In this document: positions 38,540 through 47,755 of the stretch, piece by piece | Position numbering within the stretch: position 1 is the stretch's first letter | Layout of the letters: each line of letters opens with the position of its first letter | Source: Methyloligella halotolerans | GTDB lineage: Bacteria; Pseudomonadota; Alphaproteobacteria; Rhizobiales; Methyloligellaceae | DNA length: 64,000 bases | Reading direction: 5' to 3' | Assembly (NCBI RefSeq): GCF_001708935.1 | Contig: NZ_MASI01000004.1 | Coordinates: forward strand, 186,001 to 250,000 | Program-made: the position numbers and the translations under genes | The notes under the pieces: model-generated | Database searches by the model: none | What the model was told of the DNA's origin: nothing | Seen by the model: only the letters and a program-made list of their open reading frames with translations

Positions 38540-39217
38540 TCAAGCCGCGCCGCCCGTTTGTCCCCGCGATTCGATCATCCGTTTGATCTCTTCATAGGTG
38601 ACAGTACCCTGGGCCTTCTGGCCGTTGACGAAGAAGGTCGGCGTGCCTTTTACCCCCAGGCGCCGTCCCCGCTGCTTCTGCTCGTCTAACGCGTCAATGA
38701 TGGATTGATTCGCAAGGCAGTTGTCAAACTGAGCGCGCGTCATACCAATGCGCTTCGCCACCCCATAGATGGCGTCGAGCCGCACCTCCTGGCTGACCCA
38801 TTCCCGCTGATTGTCGAGAAACAGCCCGTAGAGCTGGAAATACTTATCCGCAGGTGCGCAGCGATTGATAATCGCGGCGTTGCCCGCCGAGCGGCCGATG
38901 GGAAACTCCCGCACCACGTAGCGGACCTTCCCCGTATCGATGTAGTTGCGTTTCAGCTTGGGAAAGACGTTCTCGTGGAACGCCCGGCAATGGGGACAGG
39001 TGAGGGAGGCGTACTCGACCACAGTCACCGGCGCGTTCGCCCGACCCAAAGACCGGTCGCCGAGAGGGCCGGGCTTCGTCACGTCGTCAGCGGCCTCGCT
39101 CACCTGGGCGCCCTCCGGGCCTGCGCCGCCGCATCCGGCGAGCGTCAAGCCCAAGGTGACATTCAGGACGAGCAGGCAGGCGATCCGCCTCAGATGATCC
39201 GGGACGCCGGCAGCCAT
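38540..39217 (-). CDS. DsbA-family thioredoxin-fold lipoprotein
   Basis: A 225-residue protein with a lipoprotein signal (lipobox TLAGCGG, Cys about residue 27) and a DsbA-like thioredoxin domain. The redox motif is CPHC in EYASLTCPHCRAFHENVFPK; the cis-Pro loop is VKGTPTFFVNG near the end. It probably acts as a periplasm-facing oxidoreductase anchored to a membrane. It lies 7 bases after the second DsbA-like gene; the two proteins are paralogues sharing the CPHC and Tyr-Ile-Asp-Thr-Gly-Lys region. The ATG at 39217 (MAAGVPDHL) is chosen since it begins the signal; the longer frame is Arg-rich and unlikely. Confidence 0.88.
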   Translation of the reverse strand: MAAGVPDHLRRIACLLVLNVTLGLTLAGCGGAGPEGAQVSEAADDVTKPGPLGDRSLGRANAPVTVVEYASLTCPHCRAFHENVFPKLKRNYIDTGKVRYVVREFPIGRSAGNAAIINRCAPADKYFQLYGLFLDNQREWVSQEVRLDAIYGVAKRIGMTRAQFDNCLANQSIIDALDEQKQRGRRLGVKGTPTFFVNGQKAQGTVTYEEIKRMIESRGQTGGAA

Positions 39218-39224
39218 TGCATGG

Positions 39225-39968
39225 TTAGTCCGCAGGCGCGGGCTCCGTCTTGTCGCCGGCCCCGGCATGGTCTTCTTCCAGGATGGCGTCGAAATCCTCA
39301 AGCTCGTGGTCGCGTCCGAGCTTCTTGCCGTCGATGAAGAAGCTGGGCGTGGAGTTCACGCCGAACTCGGAGGAGGCCCGCGCGCGCATCTTGACGATGT
39401 TCTGGTAGAGCTCCTCGTCGGCCATGCACTCGTCGAAGCTCTCCTTGGAGAAGCCTGCCTGGCGCGCAATGCCGAGCAGCTTGTCCATGGCTTCGGACTC
39501 GTCCGGGAGCGCCCAGCTCTGCTGGCTCTCGAACAGGGCCGAGGTCAGCGCCATGCGCTTCTCAGGTCCGGCGCAGCGCGCCAGCATGGATGCCCGGGCG
39601 GCCAGGATATCGAGCGGGAACTCGCGGAAGATGAACTTCGCCTTGCCCGTGTCGATGTATTTCTCTTTCACCTTCGGGAAGGTCTCGGTGTGGAAATGCG
39701 CGCAATGGGGACAGGTCATCGAGGCGTATTCGATAATGGTCACGGGCGCATCCGGATCGCCGATCACCACATCCTCCAGCGGCCCGGCTTCCATCAGCTC
39801 CGACATCGGGACGTCCGCGTCTGCCCGGCTCGCGGCCTGGGTCTGGGTCTGATCGCCCATGCCGACGAAGTAGACGCCGGCTGCGATCACGACCGCCACG
39901 ACCGCAACCGCAGCCGCGATCACTAGGCCTTTGCTTCGGGTGCTGTGGGAATTGGGTGTTTCCGCCAC
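39225..39968 (-). CDS. DsbA-family thiol-disulfide oxidoreductase, membrane-anchored
   Basis: A 247-residue protein with an N-terminal membrane helix (about residues 14-36) that probably stays as an anchor, then a DsbA-type domain with EYASMTCPHCAHFHTETFPK and the cis-Pro region FGVNSTPSFFIDGKKL. The GTG at 39968 follows a GGAGTAAGGAC ribosome binding site. It heads a pair with the DsbA-like lipoprotein downstream. This position next to smc and the DciA gene is usual in Hyphomicrobiales. No DsbB partner is visible in the window. Confidence 0.9.
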   Translation of the reverse strand: MAETPNSHSTRSKGLVIAAAVAVVAVVIAAGVYFVGMGDQTQTQAASRADADVPMSELMEAGPLEDVVIGDPDAPVTIIEYASMTCPHCAHFHTETFPKVKEKYIDTGKAKFIFREFPLDILAARASMLARCAGPEKRMALTSALFESQQSWALPDESEAMDKLLGIARQAGFSKESFDECMADEELYQNIVKMRARASSEFGVNSTPSFFIDGKKLGRDHELEDFDAILEEDHAGAGDKTEPAPAD

Positions 39969-40038
39969 GTCCTTACTCCGCAGTTCGAGCTGTTATTAGG
40001 CCTTTTGGTTAAGGCAAGAGCGCGGCGAAAGCCAGCCC

Positions 40039-40617
40039 TCAAACCTTACGATTTTGTGAGCGTTTGGCCGCCGTGCCGAGCCGCACCAGCGCATCGCGCA
40101 AGAGCTCGTATTCGATCTCGGCATCCTCCGGCAACACGGTCGGATCCGGCGGCAGCGGGTCGTGCCGCTGCGGGCGCGTAAGCTTGCCCACCGGGGCCTG
40201 CTTGATCCGCATCTCCACCACGGCGCGGTAGCCGAAGAAGCTGTTCACCCGCTCCATGATCTGCCGCGCCTTGTACTGCACTTCGATCGAGCGCGGCCCG
40301 TCTACCCGCAGCACCAGCGTTGCGCCTTCCGGGCGCTTGCGGGCCGGCTGCTCTTCGTCCTCGGCGGTTTCGCGAGGCTGGCGCGGCCAGATCAGCCGGT
40401 CGGGGGCGGTATATTTCGCCGTGCCCGCGCCCACGATGCTGGCCCATTGCTCCAGCAGCGCCATGGTGGTGAAGCCGCGGGCGCGCGCCGCCGGTTCGAG
40501 AGCGCGTGCGGCGAGGCCTCCCAATGGCTTCAGCCCTTGGGCGCGCCGCTTCGGATCGGCCGCATAGCGACCGCCCGATGAAGCGGCTGACGATCGTTCT
40601 GCTGTTTCGCCGGCCAT
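40039..40617 (-). CDS. DUF721/DciA-like protein
   Basis: A 192-residue protein of the DUF721 family, whose better-known member DciA loads or regulates the replicative helicase DnaB. It has GLAARALEPAARARGFTTMALLEQWASIVG, split as LEPAARARGF and LLEQWASIVGAGTAKYT, then LVLRVDGPRSIEVQYKARQIMERVNSFFGYRAV. Basic residues are plentiful. The C-terminal part is less conserved. The start at 40617 (MAGETAERSS) is preferred; an upstream ATG at 40641 is possible. It is divergent from mutY, a typical neighbourhood. Confidence 0.85.
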   Translation of the reverse strand: MAGETAERSSAASSGGRYAADPKRRAQGLKPLGGLAARALEPAARARGFTTMALLEQWASIVGAGTAKYTAPDRLIWPRQPRETAEDEEQPARKRPEGATLVLRVDGPRSIEVQYKARQIMERVNSFFGYRAVVEMRIKQAPVGKLTRPQRHDPLPPDPTVLPEDAEIEYELLRDALVRLGTAAKRSQNRKV

Positions 40618-40757
40618 GTTCGGATCCAGAATGGCTCGCATCGGTTTCGCCGCATCTGGGGATCGTCCGACGCGGCGCCTTGCCTTCACTGGCGGTGACA
40701 CTACACCATCGAGCCCGAGATGACGAAGGCGCCGCGAGCGCCGAAGGAGTTTTCCCA

Positions 40758-41858
40758 TTGGCCGCAATTCAGGATGTGGAGGCGGCGGCCTCCGCCGGGC
40801 CCGCCATCGCCGAAAAGCTGCTTGCCTGGTACGGCCGGGAGGGGCGGTCGCTGCCCTGGCGCATTCCGCCCGGTGCTGACGAGACGCCCGATCCCTATAA
40901 GGTCTGGCTCAGCGAGGTCATGCTCCAACAGACGACCGTGAAGGCCGTGCTGCCCCGCTATGGCCGGTTCCTGCGCCGTTGGCCGCGGGTGGAGGATCTG
41001 GCGGCCGCGCCATTGGGTGATGTCCTCGCCGAATGGGCCGGCCTCGGCTATTACGCCCGCGCCCGCAATCTGCACGCCTGTGCCGTCGCCGTCGCCGAGG
41101 AGCATGGCGGACGCTTTCCGGCCACCGAGGCGGGGCTGAAGCAACTACCTGGCATCGGCGACTATACCGCCGCCGCCATCGCCGCGATCGCATTCAACGA
41201 ACCGGCCGCGCCGGTCGACGGCAACATCGAGAGGGTGATGACGCGGCTCTTCGCGCTTAAGACGCCGTTGCCGGAAGCGAAGCCCGAAATCAAAGCGCTG
41301 GCCGCGAGCCTGACGCCGAAGGATCGCCCCGGCGATTTCGCCCAATGTCTGATGGATCTCGGCGCTCAGATCTGCACGCCCAAACGTCCGGCCTGCGGGC
41401 TGTGCCCGATCCGCGCCGATTGCGCCGGCTATGCGGAGGGTCTGGCGGAGGTGTTGCCTTACAAGGCTGCGAAGGCGGAGCGCCCGACGCGCCTCGGCAC
41501 CGCCTTCGTGAGCGTTCGCCAAGACGGTGCGGTACTGCTGCGCGAGCGCCCGCCGAAGGGATTGCTGGGCGGCATGCTGGAGGTGCCCTCGACGCCGTGG
41601 GAGGGGCAGCAGGCGTCGGCGCCCCTGGATTTCGCGCCGCTGGAGGCGGACTGGCGGAAGAAGGTCGGGCTCGTGGAGCACACCTTCACCCATTTTCATT
41701 TGAAGCTTGAAATTTATGCCGCCGAGGTGGCCGAGGGGGCCGCCCTGTCGGTGGCGGCGGATCCCGGCCGCTGCCGTTGGGTGGCGCGGCGCGACCTTGC
41801 GGATGCCGCCTTGCCGAGCCTCATGCGGAAAGTCCTCCGGCATGGGCTCGGCGAATAG
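40758..41858 (+). CDS. mutY: Adenine DNA glycosylase MutY
   Basis: Removes adenine mispaired with 8-oxoguanine. The 366-residue product has LSEVMLQQTTVKAVLPRYGRF (catalytic Glu), the helix-hairpin-helix LPGIGDYTAAAIAAIAF, VDGNIERVMTRLF (catalytic Asp) and the [4Fe-4S] ligands CTPKRPACGLCPIRADC with C-x6-C-x2-C-x5-C spacing. The C-terminal NUDIX-like domain follows, with EHTFTHFHLKLEIY. The start is a TTG at 40758 because an AAGGAG site lies 8 bases upstream (40744-40749); the frame is open 84 codons further without ribosome binding signals and across the opposite-strand DciA-type gene. Confidence 0.92.
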   Translation: MAAIQDVEAAASAGPAIAEKLLAWYGREGRSLPWRIPPGADETPDPYKVWLSEVMLQQTTVKAVLPRYGRFLRRWPRVEDLAAAPLGDVLAEWAGLGYYARARNLHACAVAVAEEHGGRFPATEAGLKQLPGIGDYTAAAIAAIAFNEPAAPVDGNIERVMTRLFALKTPLPEAKPEIKALAASLTPKDRPGDFAQCLMDLGAQICTPKRPACGLCPIRADCAGYAEGLAEVLPYKAAKAERPTRLGTAFVSVRQDGAVLLRERPPKGLLGGMLEVPSTPWEGQQASAPLDFAPLEADWRKKVGLVEHTFTHFHLKLEIYAAEVAEGAALSVAADPGRCRWVARRDLADAALPSLMRKVLRHGLGE

Positions 41859-41873
41859 AGCTGCGGGAATCTC

Positions 41874-43210
<1,337 letters not shown>

Positions 43211-43247
43211 TCAGCCGGCGCGAAAGGTCAAACTTGAGGAAAGTTGG

Positions 43248-43262
43248 TAAAGACGCTGTTAA
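43248..43262 (-). promoter_or_regulatory. Possible CtrA box upstream of ccrM
   Basis: The minus strand reads TTAA, seven bases, TTTA at 43262-43248, one mismatch from the CtrA consensus TTAA-N7-TTAA. It overlaps the rnhB stop codon and lies 89 bases before the ccrM ATG, a plausible promoter position. CtrA control of ccrM is established in Caulobacter and other Alphaproteobacteria. The site is short, so chance occurrence is possible. Confidence 0.35.
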
Positions 43263-43966
43263 CCGAGCTGCAGCTCGAGTTCCTCGACGAGACCGAGGGC
43301 CTTCCCGATGGGGCTGAAGGAGCGTCGGTGATGCAGGCAGACGCCGTGCTTCTGGATGGCTTCCGCGTGCTCACGGGTGCCGTAGCCCTTGTTCCGCTCC
43401 CAGCCGTATTTCCGGTAGCGCTTGGCGAGCTTCACCATCATGCGGTCGCGGGTGACCTTGGCGACGATCGAGGCTGCCGCGATGGACACCGAGAGGCCGT
43501 CGCCGCCGACCACGGGCCGGGCAGGGCAGGGGAAACGCTTCGGCTTGATGTTGCCGTCGATGAGTGCCGCGACCGCGGGTGCCTCCATCTCGCGGAAGGC
43601 GCGGCGCATGGCCCACAGGCTGGCCTGCAGGATATTGTCCCGGTCGATCCGTTTCACATGGCCGATGGCGATGCCGACGATGGCGCTCGCCATGATCTCC
43701 TCGAACCGGTCCTCGCGCTCTTTTTCGGTGAGCTTCTTCGAATCGTTCAGCCCCTCCGGGATGCGGTCCGGATTCAGGATGACCGATGCGGCCACCACGG
43801 GCCCCGCCCAGGGGCCGCGGCCCGCCTCGTCGAGGCCGGCGACCGGCCCCTTATGCTGGTCCATGAGATCGGCTTCCAGCACGTAGCTGGGTTTGTCGGG
43901 AAGAAAGGCCGATTCGAAGAGCGCATCCATGAAGGCGACTTTTGCGCCCCATCGGCTCTCATGCAA
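43259..43966 (-). CDS. rnhB: Ribonuclease HII
   Basis: Cleaves RNA in RNA-DNA hybrids and removes single ribonucleotides. The 235-residue protein shows AGLDEAGRGPWAGPVVAAS (catalytic Asp and Glu), LNDSKKLTEKERE, ALIDGN (catalytic Asp) and SIAAASIVAKVTRD. The ATG at 43966 follows a strong GGAGG site 9 bases upstream and is preferred over the internal ATG at 43930. Its stop overlaps the putative CtrA box of the downstream ccrM gene. Confidence 0.95.
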   Translation of the reverse strand: MHESRWGAKVAFMDALFESAFLPDKPSYVLEADLMDQHKGPVAGLDEAGRGPWAGPVVAASVILNPDRIPEGLNDSKKLTEKEREDRFEEIMASAIVGIAIGHVKRIDRDNILQASLWAMRRAFREMEAPAVAALIDGNIKPKRFPCPARPVVGGDGLSVSIAAASIVAKVTRDRMMVKLAKRYRKYGWERNKGYGTREHAEAIQKHGVCLHHRRSFSPIGKALGLVEELELQLG

Positions 43967-44036
43967 TCCCCCTCCGGGCAGGGGCGGATGCGGAATGTGG
44001 AAAAGCGTCGGCCCTAACGCGTCCGGGCGCGCCCGG

Positions 44037-45161
44037 TCAGAACAGACGCATCTGCTGTCCCGGCAGCACGGGCGCTTCGAAGAGATCGGTCCGCAAACGG
44101 GTCTTGTCCTTGTTCAGGCCGAGCCTCTGCACGGCCATCTCGAAGCGCCGGCCGATCATCCAGGCATAAGGGCCGTCGCCCACCATGCGCTCGCCCCACT
44201 TGGCATCGTAGAGCTTGCCGCCCCTCGATTGACGCATCAGCGACAGTACCTTGGCCGCCCGATCGGGGCAGTTCGCCTCAAGCCATTCGGTGAACAGATC
44301 GGCGATCTCCAACGGCAGACGAAGCAGCACATAGCCAGCCTCCTTCGCTCCGGCGACCGAAGCCCGTTCCAGAATCCGCTCCATCTCCATATCCGTCAGG
44401 CCCGGCATGATGGGTGCCACCATGACCGATGTCGGGATCCCGGCCTCGGTCAGCGCGGCTACGGTCTCCAGCCGCTTTTCCGGCGCCGCGGCCCGCGGCT
44501 CCATGGCCCGCGACAGCTTCCGGTCAAGCGTGGTGACCGACAGCGCCACCTTGGCCAGACCGCGCTTCGCCATGGACGAAAGGATGTCGATATCCCGCAG
44601 GACCAGGGACGACTTGGTGACGATCGCAACCGGATGGTTGGCCTCGTCCAGCACCTGAAGGATATCCCGCATCAGACCGTATTGCCTGTCGATGGGCTGG
44701 TAGGGATCGGTGTTCGTGCCGATGGCGATGGTGGCCGGCTTGTATTTCGGATGCGCCAGCTCGCGTTTCAGCTGCTCGGCAGCGTTGACCTTGGCGAAAA
44801 GGCGCGTCTCGAAATCAAGCCCCGGCGACAGCCCCATGAAGGCGTGGGTCGGCCGCGCGAAGCAATAGACGCAACCATGCTCGCAGCCGCGATAGGGATT
44901 GATGGACCTGTCGAAGCCGATATCCGGGGATTCGTTCCGGGTAATGATTGCCTTCGCCCGGATCTCCTGCACCTGGGTGGAGAGCGCATCGAGATCCCCC
45001 ACGGAACCCCAGCCGTCGTCCACCGGCTGGTAGGCGATCGGCTCGAACCGCCCCGACCGGTTGGTCAGCGCACCGCGGCCGCGCCGCCGCTCCGCAGGAA
45101 CGCCGCCCGCTTCCAGGGGGAAGCTCTCGTGCTTTTCTGGCTTTCTAAGGTCCACGCTCAT
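44037..45161 (-). CDS. PA0069-family radical SAM protein
   Basis: A 374-residue radical S-adenosylmethionine enzyme of the PA0069 family, function unknown but related to spore photoproduct lyase-like and Rv2578c-type enzymes. The cluster motif CxxxCxxC is in YRGCEHGCVYCFARPTHAF; AIGTNTDPYQPIDRQYGLMR and PIMPGLTD follow, typical of the family. The ATG at 45161 gives MSVDLRKPEKH; the frame is open further upstream but that region overlaps the divergent glycosyltransferase. It is downstream of rnhB in opposite reading order on the same strand, an arrangement common in the order. Confidence 0.88.
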   Translation of the reverse strand: MSVDLRKPEKHESFPLEAGGVPAERRRGRGALTNRSGRFEPIAYQPVDDGWGSVGDLDALSTQVQEIRAKAIITRNESPDIGFDRSINPYRGCEHGCVYCFARPTHAFMGLSPGLDFETRLFAKVNAAEQLKRELAHPKYKPATIAIGTNTDPYQPIDRQYGLMRDILQVLDEANHPVAIVTKSSLVLRDIDILSSMAKRGLAKVALSVTTLDRKLSRAMEPRAAAPEKRLETVAALTEAGIPTSVMVAPIMPGLTDMEMERILERASVAGAKEAGYVLLRLPLEIADLFTEWLEANCPDRAAKVLSLMRQSRGGKLYDAKWGERMVGDGPYAWMIGRRFEMAVQRLGLNKDKTRLRTDLFEAPVLPGQQMRLF

Positions 45162-45275
45162 GGCTCCTATATAGGTCTTGCCATAGAACAAAGCAAGAAC
45201 ATTGATACATCGATCACAAGAGCCAGCGACGCGGAACCCGATTGCCGCTCGCAGACTAAACGCTATAGTCCCGCC

Positions 45276-45983
45276 ATGATTTCCATAGTTATCCCCAGTT
45301 TTAATGCGGGAACGACATTGGTCCCGACTCTGAACGCCCTGATCCCGGGTGCTGTCGACGGGTTGGTGCGCGAGGCCATCCTGGCCGATGGCGGTTCGAC
45401 CGACGGCACCCTCGACATTGCCGAGGCCGCGGGCATGGAGATCGTCCGGGCCGAACGGGGCAGGGGAACCCAGCTGCGGGCGGGCGCCGCCCGGGCCAAG
45501 GGGGACTGGCTGCTTTTCATCCACGCCGATACGGAGCTCGATCAGACCTGGCTGGACCATGCCGCCCATTTCATGGCCCGCGTGGATCGCGGGGAACGGG
45601 CGCCCGCCGCCGCCACCTTCCGCTTCGCCTTGGACGACGACGGCGTCATGCCATGGTTTTTGGAGCGTCTCGTGGCGCTGCGCTTCATGGTGTTCCGGCT
45701 GCCCTATGGGGATCAGGGGCTTCTGATCCCCCGCCGCCTTTATAACGAGCTGGGAGGCTTCGACCCCGTGCCCCTGATGGAAGACGTGGCCTTCGTCAGG
45801 AAATTAAAGCGGAACCAGCTGGTGATGCTCCGCGCGGAGGCTGTGACCAGCGCCGAACGCTATCGCAGCGAAGGCTACCTCCTGAGAGGTCTCCGCAACC
45901 TGTTCTGCATGCTGCTCTACACCTTCCGGGTACCGCCCCGGGTCCTGGCCCGGCTTTACGGTCAGGCACCGGGCGGCGCGTGA
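45276..45983 (+). CDS. TIGR04283-family glycosyltransferase
   Basis: A 235-residue GT-A fold glycosyltransferase. Visible blocks are MISIVIPSFNAGTTLVPTL, ILADGGSTDGTLDIA (nucleotide-sugar binding), LLFIHADTELDQTW (DxD-like HAD) and YGDQGLLIPRRLYNELGGFD with LMEDVAFVRKLK. It matches the family named TIGR04283, which often occurs with the TIGR04282 protein encoded next. The name mentions arsenosugar biosynthesis, but no arsM or other arsenic gene lies here, so that role is not supported by context. The ATG at 45276 is conserved. The stop overlaps the next start by four bases. Confidence 0.88.
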   Translation: MISIVIPSFNAGTTLVPTLNALIPGAVDGLVREAILADGGSTDGTLDIAEAAGMEIVRAERGRGTQLRAGAARAKGDWLLFIHADTELDQTWLDHAAHFMARVDRGERAPAAATFRFALDDDGVMPWFLERLVALRFMVFRLPYGDQGLLIPRRLYNELGGFDPVPLMEDVAFVRKLKRNQLVMLRAEAVTSAERYRSEGYLLRGLRNLFCMLLYTFRVPPRVLARLYGQAPGGA

Positions 45984-46600
45984 AGCCGGTCCTCATCGTC
46001 ATGGCGAAGACACCCGGTCTCGGCCGGGCCAAGCGACGTCTCGCCGCCGAGATCGGTGATGCCGCGGCGGCCCGCTTCTATCGGAGCTGTCTGGAAAGGA
46101 TCTTGCGGCGCCTGGGCGGCGATCCGCGCTGGCGTCTGAAGATCGCCGTGACCCCGGATGGGGCCTGCCGCGAACCTTATTGGCGGCGCATCGGCATCGG
46201 ACATCGCGCTTCGATCCTGCGCCAGGGGCAGGGCGGGCTGGGAGAACGCATGCATCGCCTGTTATGCGGAGAACGCGCCCCCACGCTCCTCATCGGCAGC
46301 GACATTCCCTGTATCGAACGCCACGACATTGCTCGGGCCTTCATGAAGCTCCGGCGATACGACGCCGTGTTCGGGCCGGCGGAAGATGGCGGATTCTGGC
46401 TTGTGGGGATCAGGCAGCCGAAACGCATCCGGCCGTTCGAGAATGTACGCTGGTCCACCCGCTATGCGCTGACCGACACGTTGGAGAATTTTCGGAGGAG
46501 GGAGGTCGCTTTCGCCCCTCTGCTCGCCGATGTCGATACCAGAGCCGACTACAGGCGCTTCAGGCGGGGAGCGGAGCGGCTGGTGCCGCCCCGCGCCTGA
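45980..46600 (+). CDS. TIGR04282-family (DUF2064) glycosyltransferase-like protein
   Basis: A 206-residue nucleotidyl/glycosyltransferase-like protein, normally paired with the TIGR04283 enzyme. It has VLIVMAKTPGLGRAKRRLA at the start (P-loop-like, with Lys-Arg), LLIGSDIPCIERHDIARAF (GSDIP motif) and FGPAEDGGFWLVGI (substrate-binding). The GTG at 45980 overlaps the preceding TGA. Both genes are short, coupled and look like a two-gene operon. The DUF4242 gene is convergent downstream. Substrate is unknown. Confidence 0.88.
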   Translation: MKPVLIVMAKTPGLGRAKRRLAAEIGDAAAARFYRSCLERILRRLGGDPRWRLKIAVTPDGACREPYWRRIGIGHRASILRQGQGGLGERMHRLLCGERAPTLLIGSDIPCIERHDIARAFMKLRRYDAVFGPAEDGGFWLVGIRQPKRIRPFENVRWSTRYALTDTLENFRRREVAFAPLLADVDTRADYRRFRRGAERLVPPRA

Positions 46601-46609
46601 GGTCCGCCG

Positions 46610-46891
46610 CTACTGGGCCGTGGCCGGATCGATCATCGTCTTCACTTCGGTGATCTTGTTGGCCGGAAAGCCGGAAAGCTCCGCATGCTTGCGGATCGCA
46701 TCCTCGTCCTTGGCCAGATAGACGCAGAACGTCTTGTCGTCGGCCACGTAACTCTCCACCCATTGGATGTCCGAAGCGCCGATCTTGCACAGCGCGTCGT
46801 TGGACGTGTTCGCGGCACCCGAAAGCTCGCCTTCGTTCATCTTGCCGACGCCGGGAATATCGCGCTCGATGATGTACTTCTTCAAAGCCAT
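46610..46891 (-). CDS. DUF4242 domain-containing protein
   Basis: A 93-residue soluble protein of the DUF4242 family, small ferredoxin-like proteins; a Streptomyces homologue is nickel-binding. It shows KKYIIERDIPGVGKM, SNDALCKIG, DIQWVESYVADDKTFCVYLA and AELSGFPANKI, the usual conserved segments. The ATG at 46891 follows a strong AAGGAGG site. It lies 82 bases after the TetR-family gene on the same strand, and an operator-like sequence lies in the gap (46944-46957), so it is likely the TetR target. Metal binding here is inference. Confidence 0.9.
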   Translation of the reverse strand: MALKKYIIERDIPGVGKMNEGELSGAANTSNDALCKIGASDIQWVESYVADDKTFCVYLAKDEDAIRKHAELSGFPANKITEVKTMIDPATAQ

Positions 46892-46943
46892 TGGAGTTCC
46901 TCCTTACTGGTTACGTTCGAATTTCCGGGCCGTTTCCCGACCT

Positions 46944-46957
46944 TCTGGTTGGTAGGC
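46944..46957. promoter_or_regulatory. TetR operator-like site before the DUF4242 gene
   Basis: TCTGGTTGGTAGGC at 46944-46957 shares 11 of 12 bases with one strand of the palindrome before tetR (TCTGGTAGGTAG) and the 8-base TGGTAGGC exactly. It lies about 55 bases before the DUF4242 ATG, a plausible operator position. Confidence 0.55.
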
Positions 46958-46973
46958 AACTGGGGCAAAAAGA

Positions 46974-47540
46974 TTATGCCTCGATCGTCCGGACGACGGA
47001 GGCGATGGCCGGCTTGATCGCGCCGGGATCCTTCATCGCCCAGGCCACCAGGCTGGCGCCTTCCAAGGTGCTCAGGATGAGCGTCGCAGTGTGCTTCGGT
47101 TTGAGATCGGATCTCAGCTCGCCCGCCTTCTTGCCCTCGCGGATGACCCCCTGGAGCCATTCCAGGTGCAGTTCGAAGAATCCTCTCACCCGCACCTGAA
47201 GAGATTCGGGCAAAACGTACGCCTCCGCCGACAGAGCGCCGCATAGCGGCATCATCCCGTCCTTCATGCTGGAGACGAAGAATGCGGCGTATCGGTTCAG
47301 GCGATCGATGGCCGATTTCTCGTTCGCAAGGATGGCGTCCAGCGCCGCGCGGAAATCGTCCAGATAGCTGTCGATGAGCGCAGCGCCCAGAGCTTCCTTG
47401 GTGGGAAAATGATGATGGATGGACGCTTTTCGGATGCCGACCTTCTCGGCGAGATCGGCATAGCTGAAGGCAGCATAGCCGCGCGTGCGCAGCAGCGTCT
47501 CCGTCTCCTTCAGCAGTAGCTCTCGCGTGTCGGTCGCCAT
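46974..47540 (-). CDS. TetR/AcrR family transcriptional regulator
   Basis: A 188-residue repressor with an N-terminal helix-turn-helix: RELLLKETETLLRTRGYAAF, FSYADLAEKVGIRKASIHHHF and PTKEALGAALIDSYL. The C-terminal ligand-binding domain has few clues. A perfect palindrome (47594-47609) 55 bases upstream of its ATG is probably its own operator, and a related site precedes DUF4242. The pair looks like a simple regulator-target unit. The ATG at 47540 begins MATDTRELL. The ligand is unknown. Confidence 0.93.
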   Translation of the reverse strand: MATDTRELLLKETETLLRTRGYAAFSYADLAEKVGIRKASIHHHFPTKEALGAALIDSYLDDFRAALDAILANEKSAIDRLNRYAAFFVSSMKDGMMPLCGALSAEAYVLPESLQVRVRGFFELHLEWLQGVIREGKKAGELRSDLKPKHTATLILSTLEGASLVAWAMKDPGAIKPAIASVVRTIEA

Positions 47541-47590
47541 TCAGGATCTCCTGCCACGGTTGGGGGGCAGTCTCCGTGTGTTGCAGTAAT

Positions 47591-47610
47591 CTACCTACCA
47601 GATGGTAGGC
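47591..47610. promoter_or_regulatory. TetR operator palindrome upstream of tetR
   Basis: CCTACCA (47594-47600), two bases, TGGTAGG (47603-47609) form a perfect inverted repeat of 16 bases within CTACCTACCAGATGGTAGGC. Size, symmetry and position 54 bases before the TetR start fit an autoregulatory operator. Confidence 0.75.
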
Positions 47611-47755
47611 TAGGCTCAACCTTCAAGGTTCGGCAAGGGAGTCTGTTGCGACGTGGCCTCATGACGGCGAGAACAGGTGCTCCGAAAATAAGGCGGAGTT
47701 CGCGTGGGACGTCCCGCGGAATGGCGCTGACTGCGGGCTTTTCCGAAGCGCAGTT

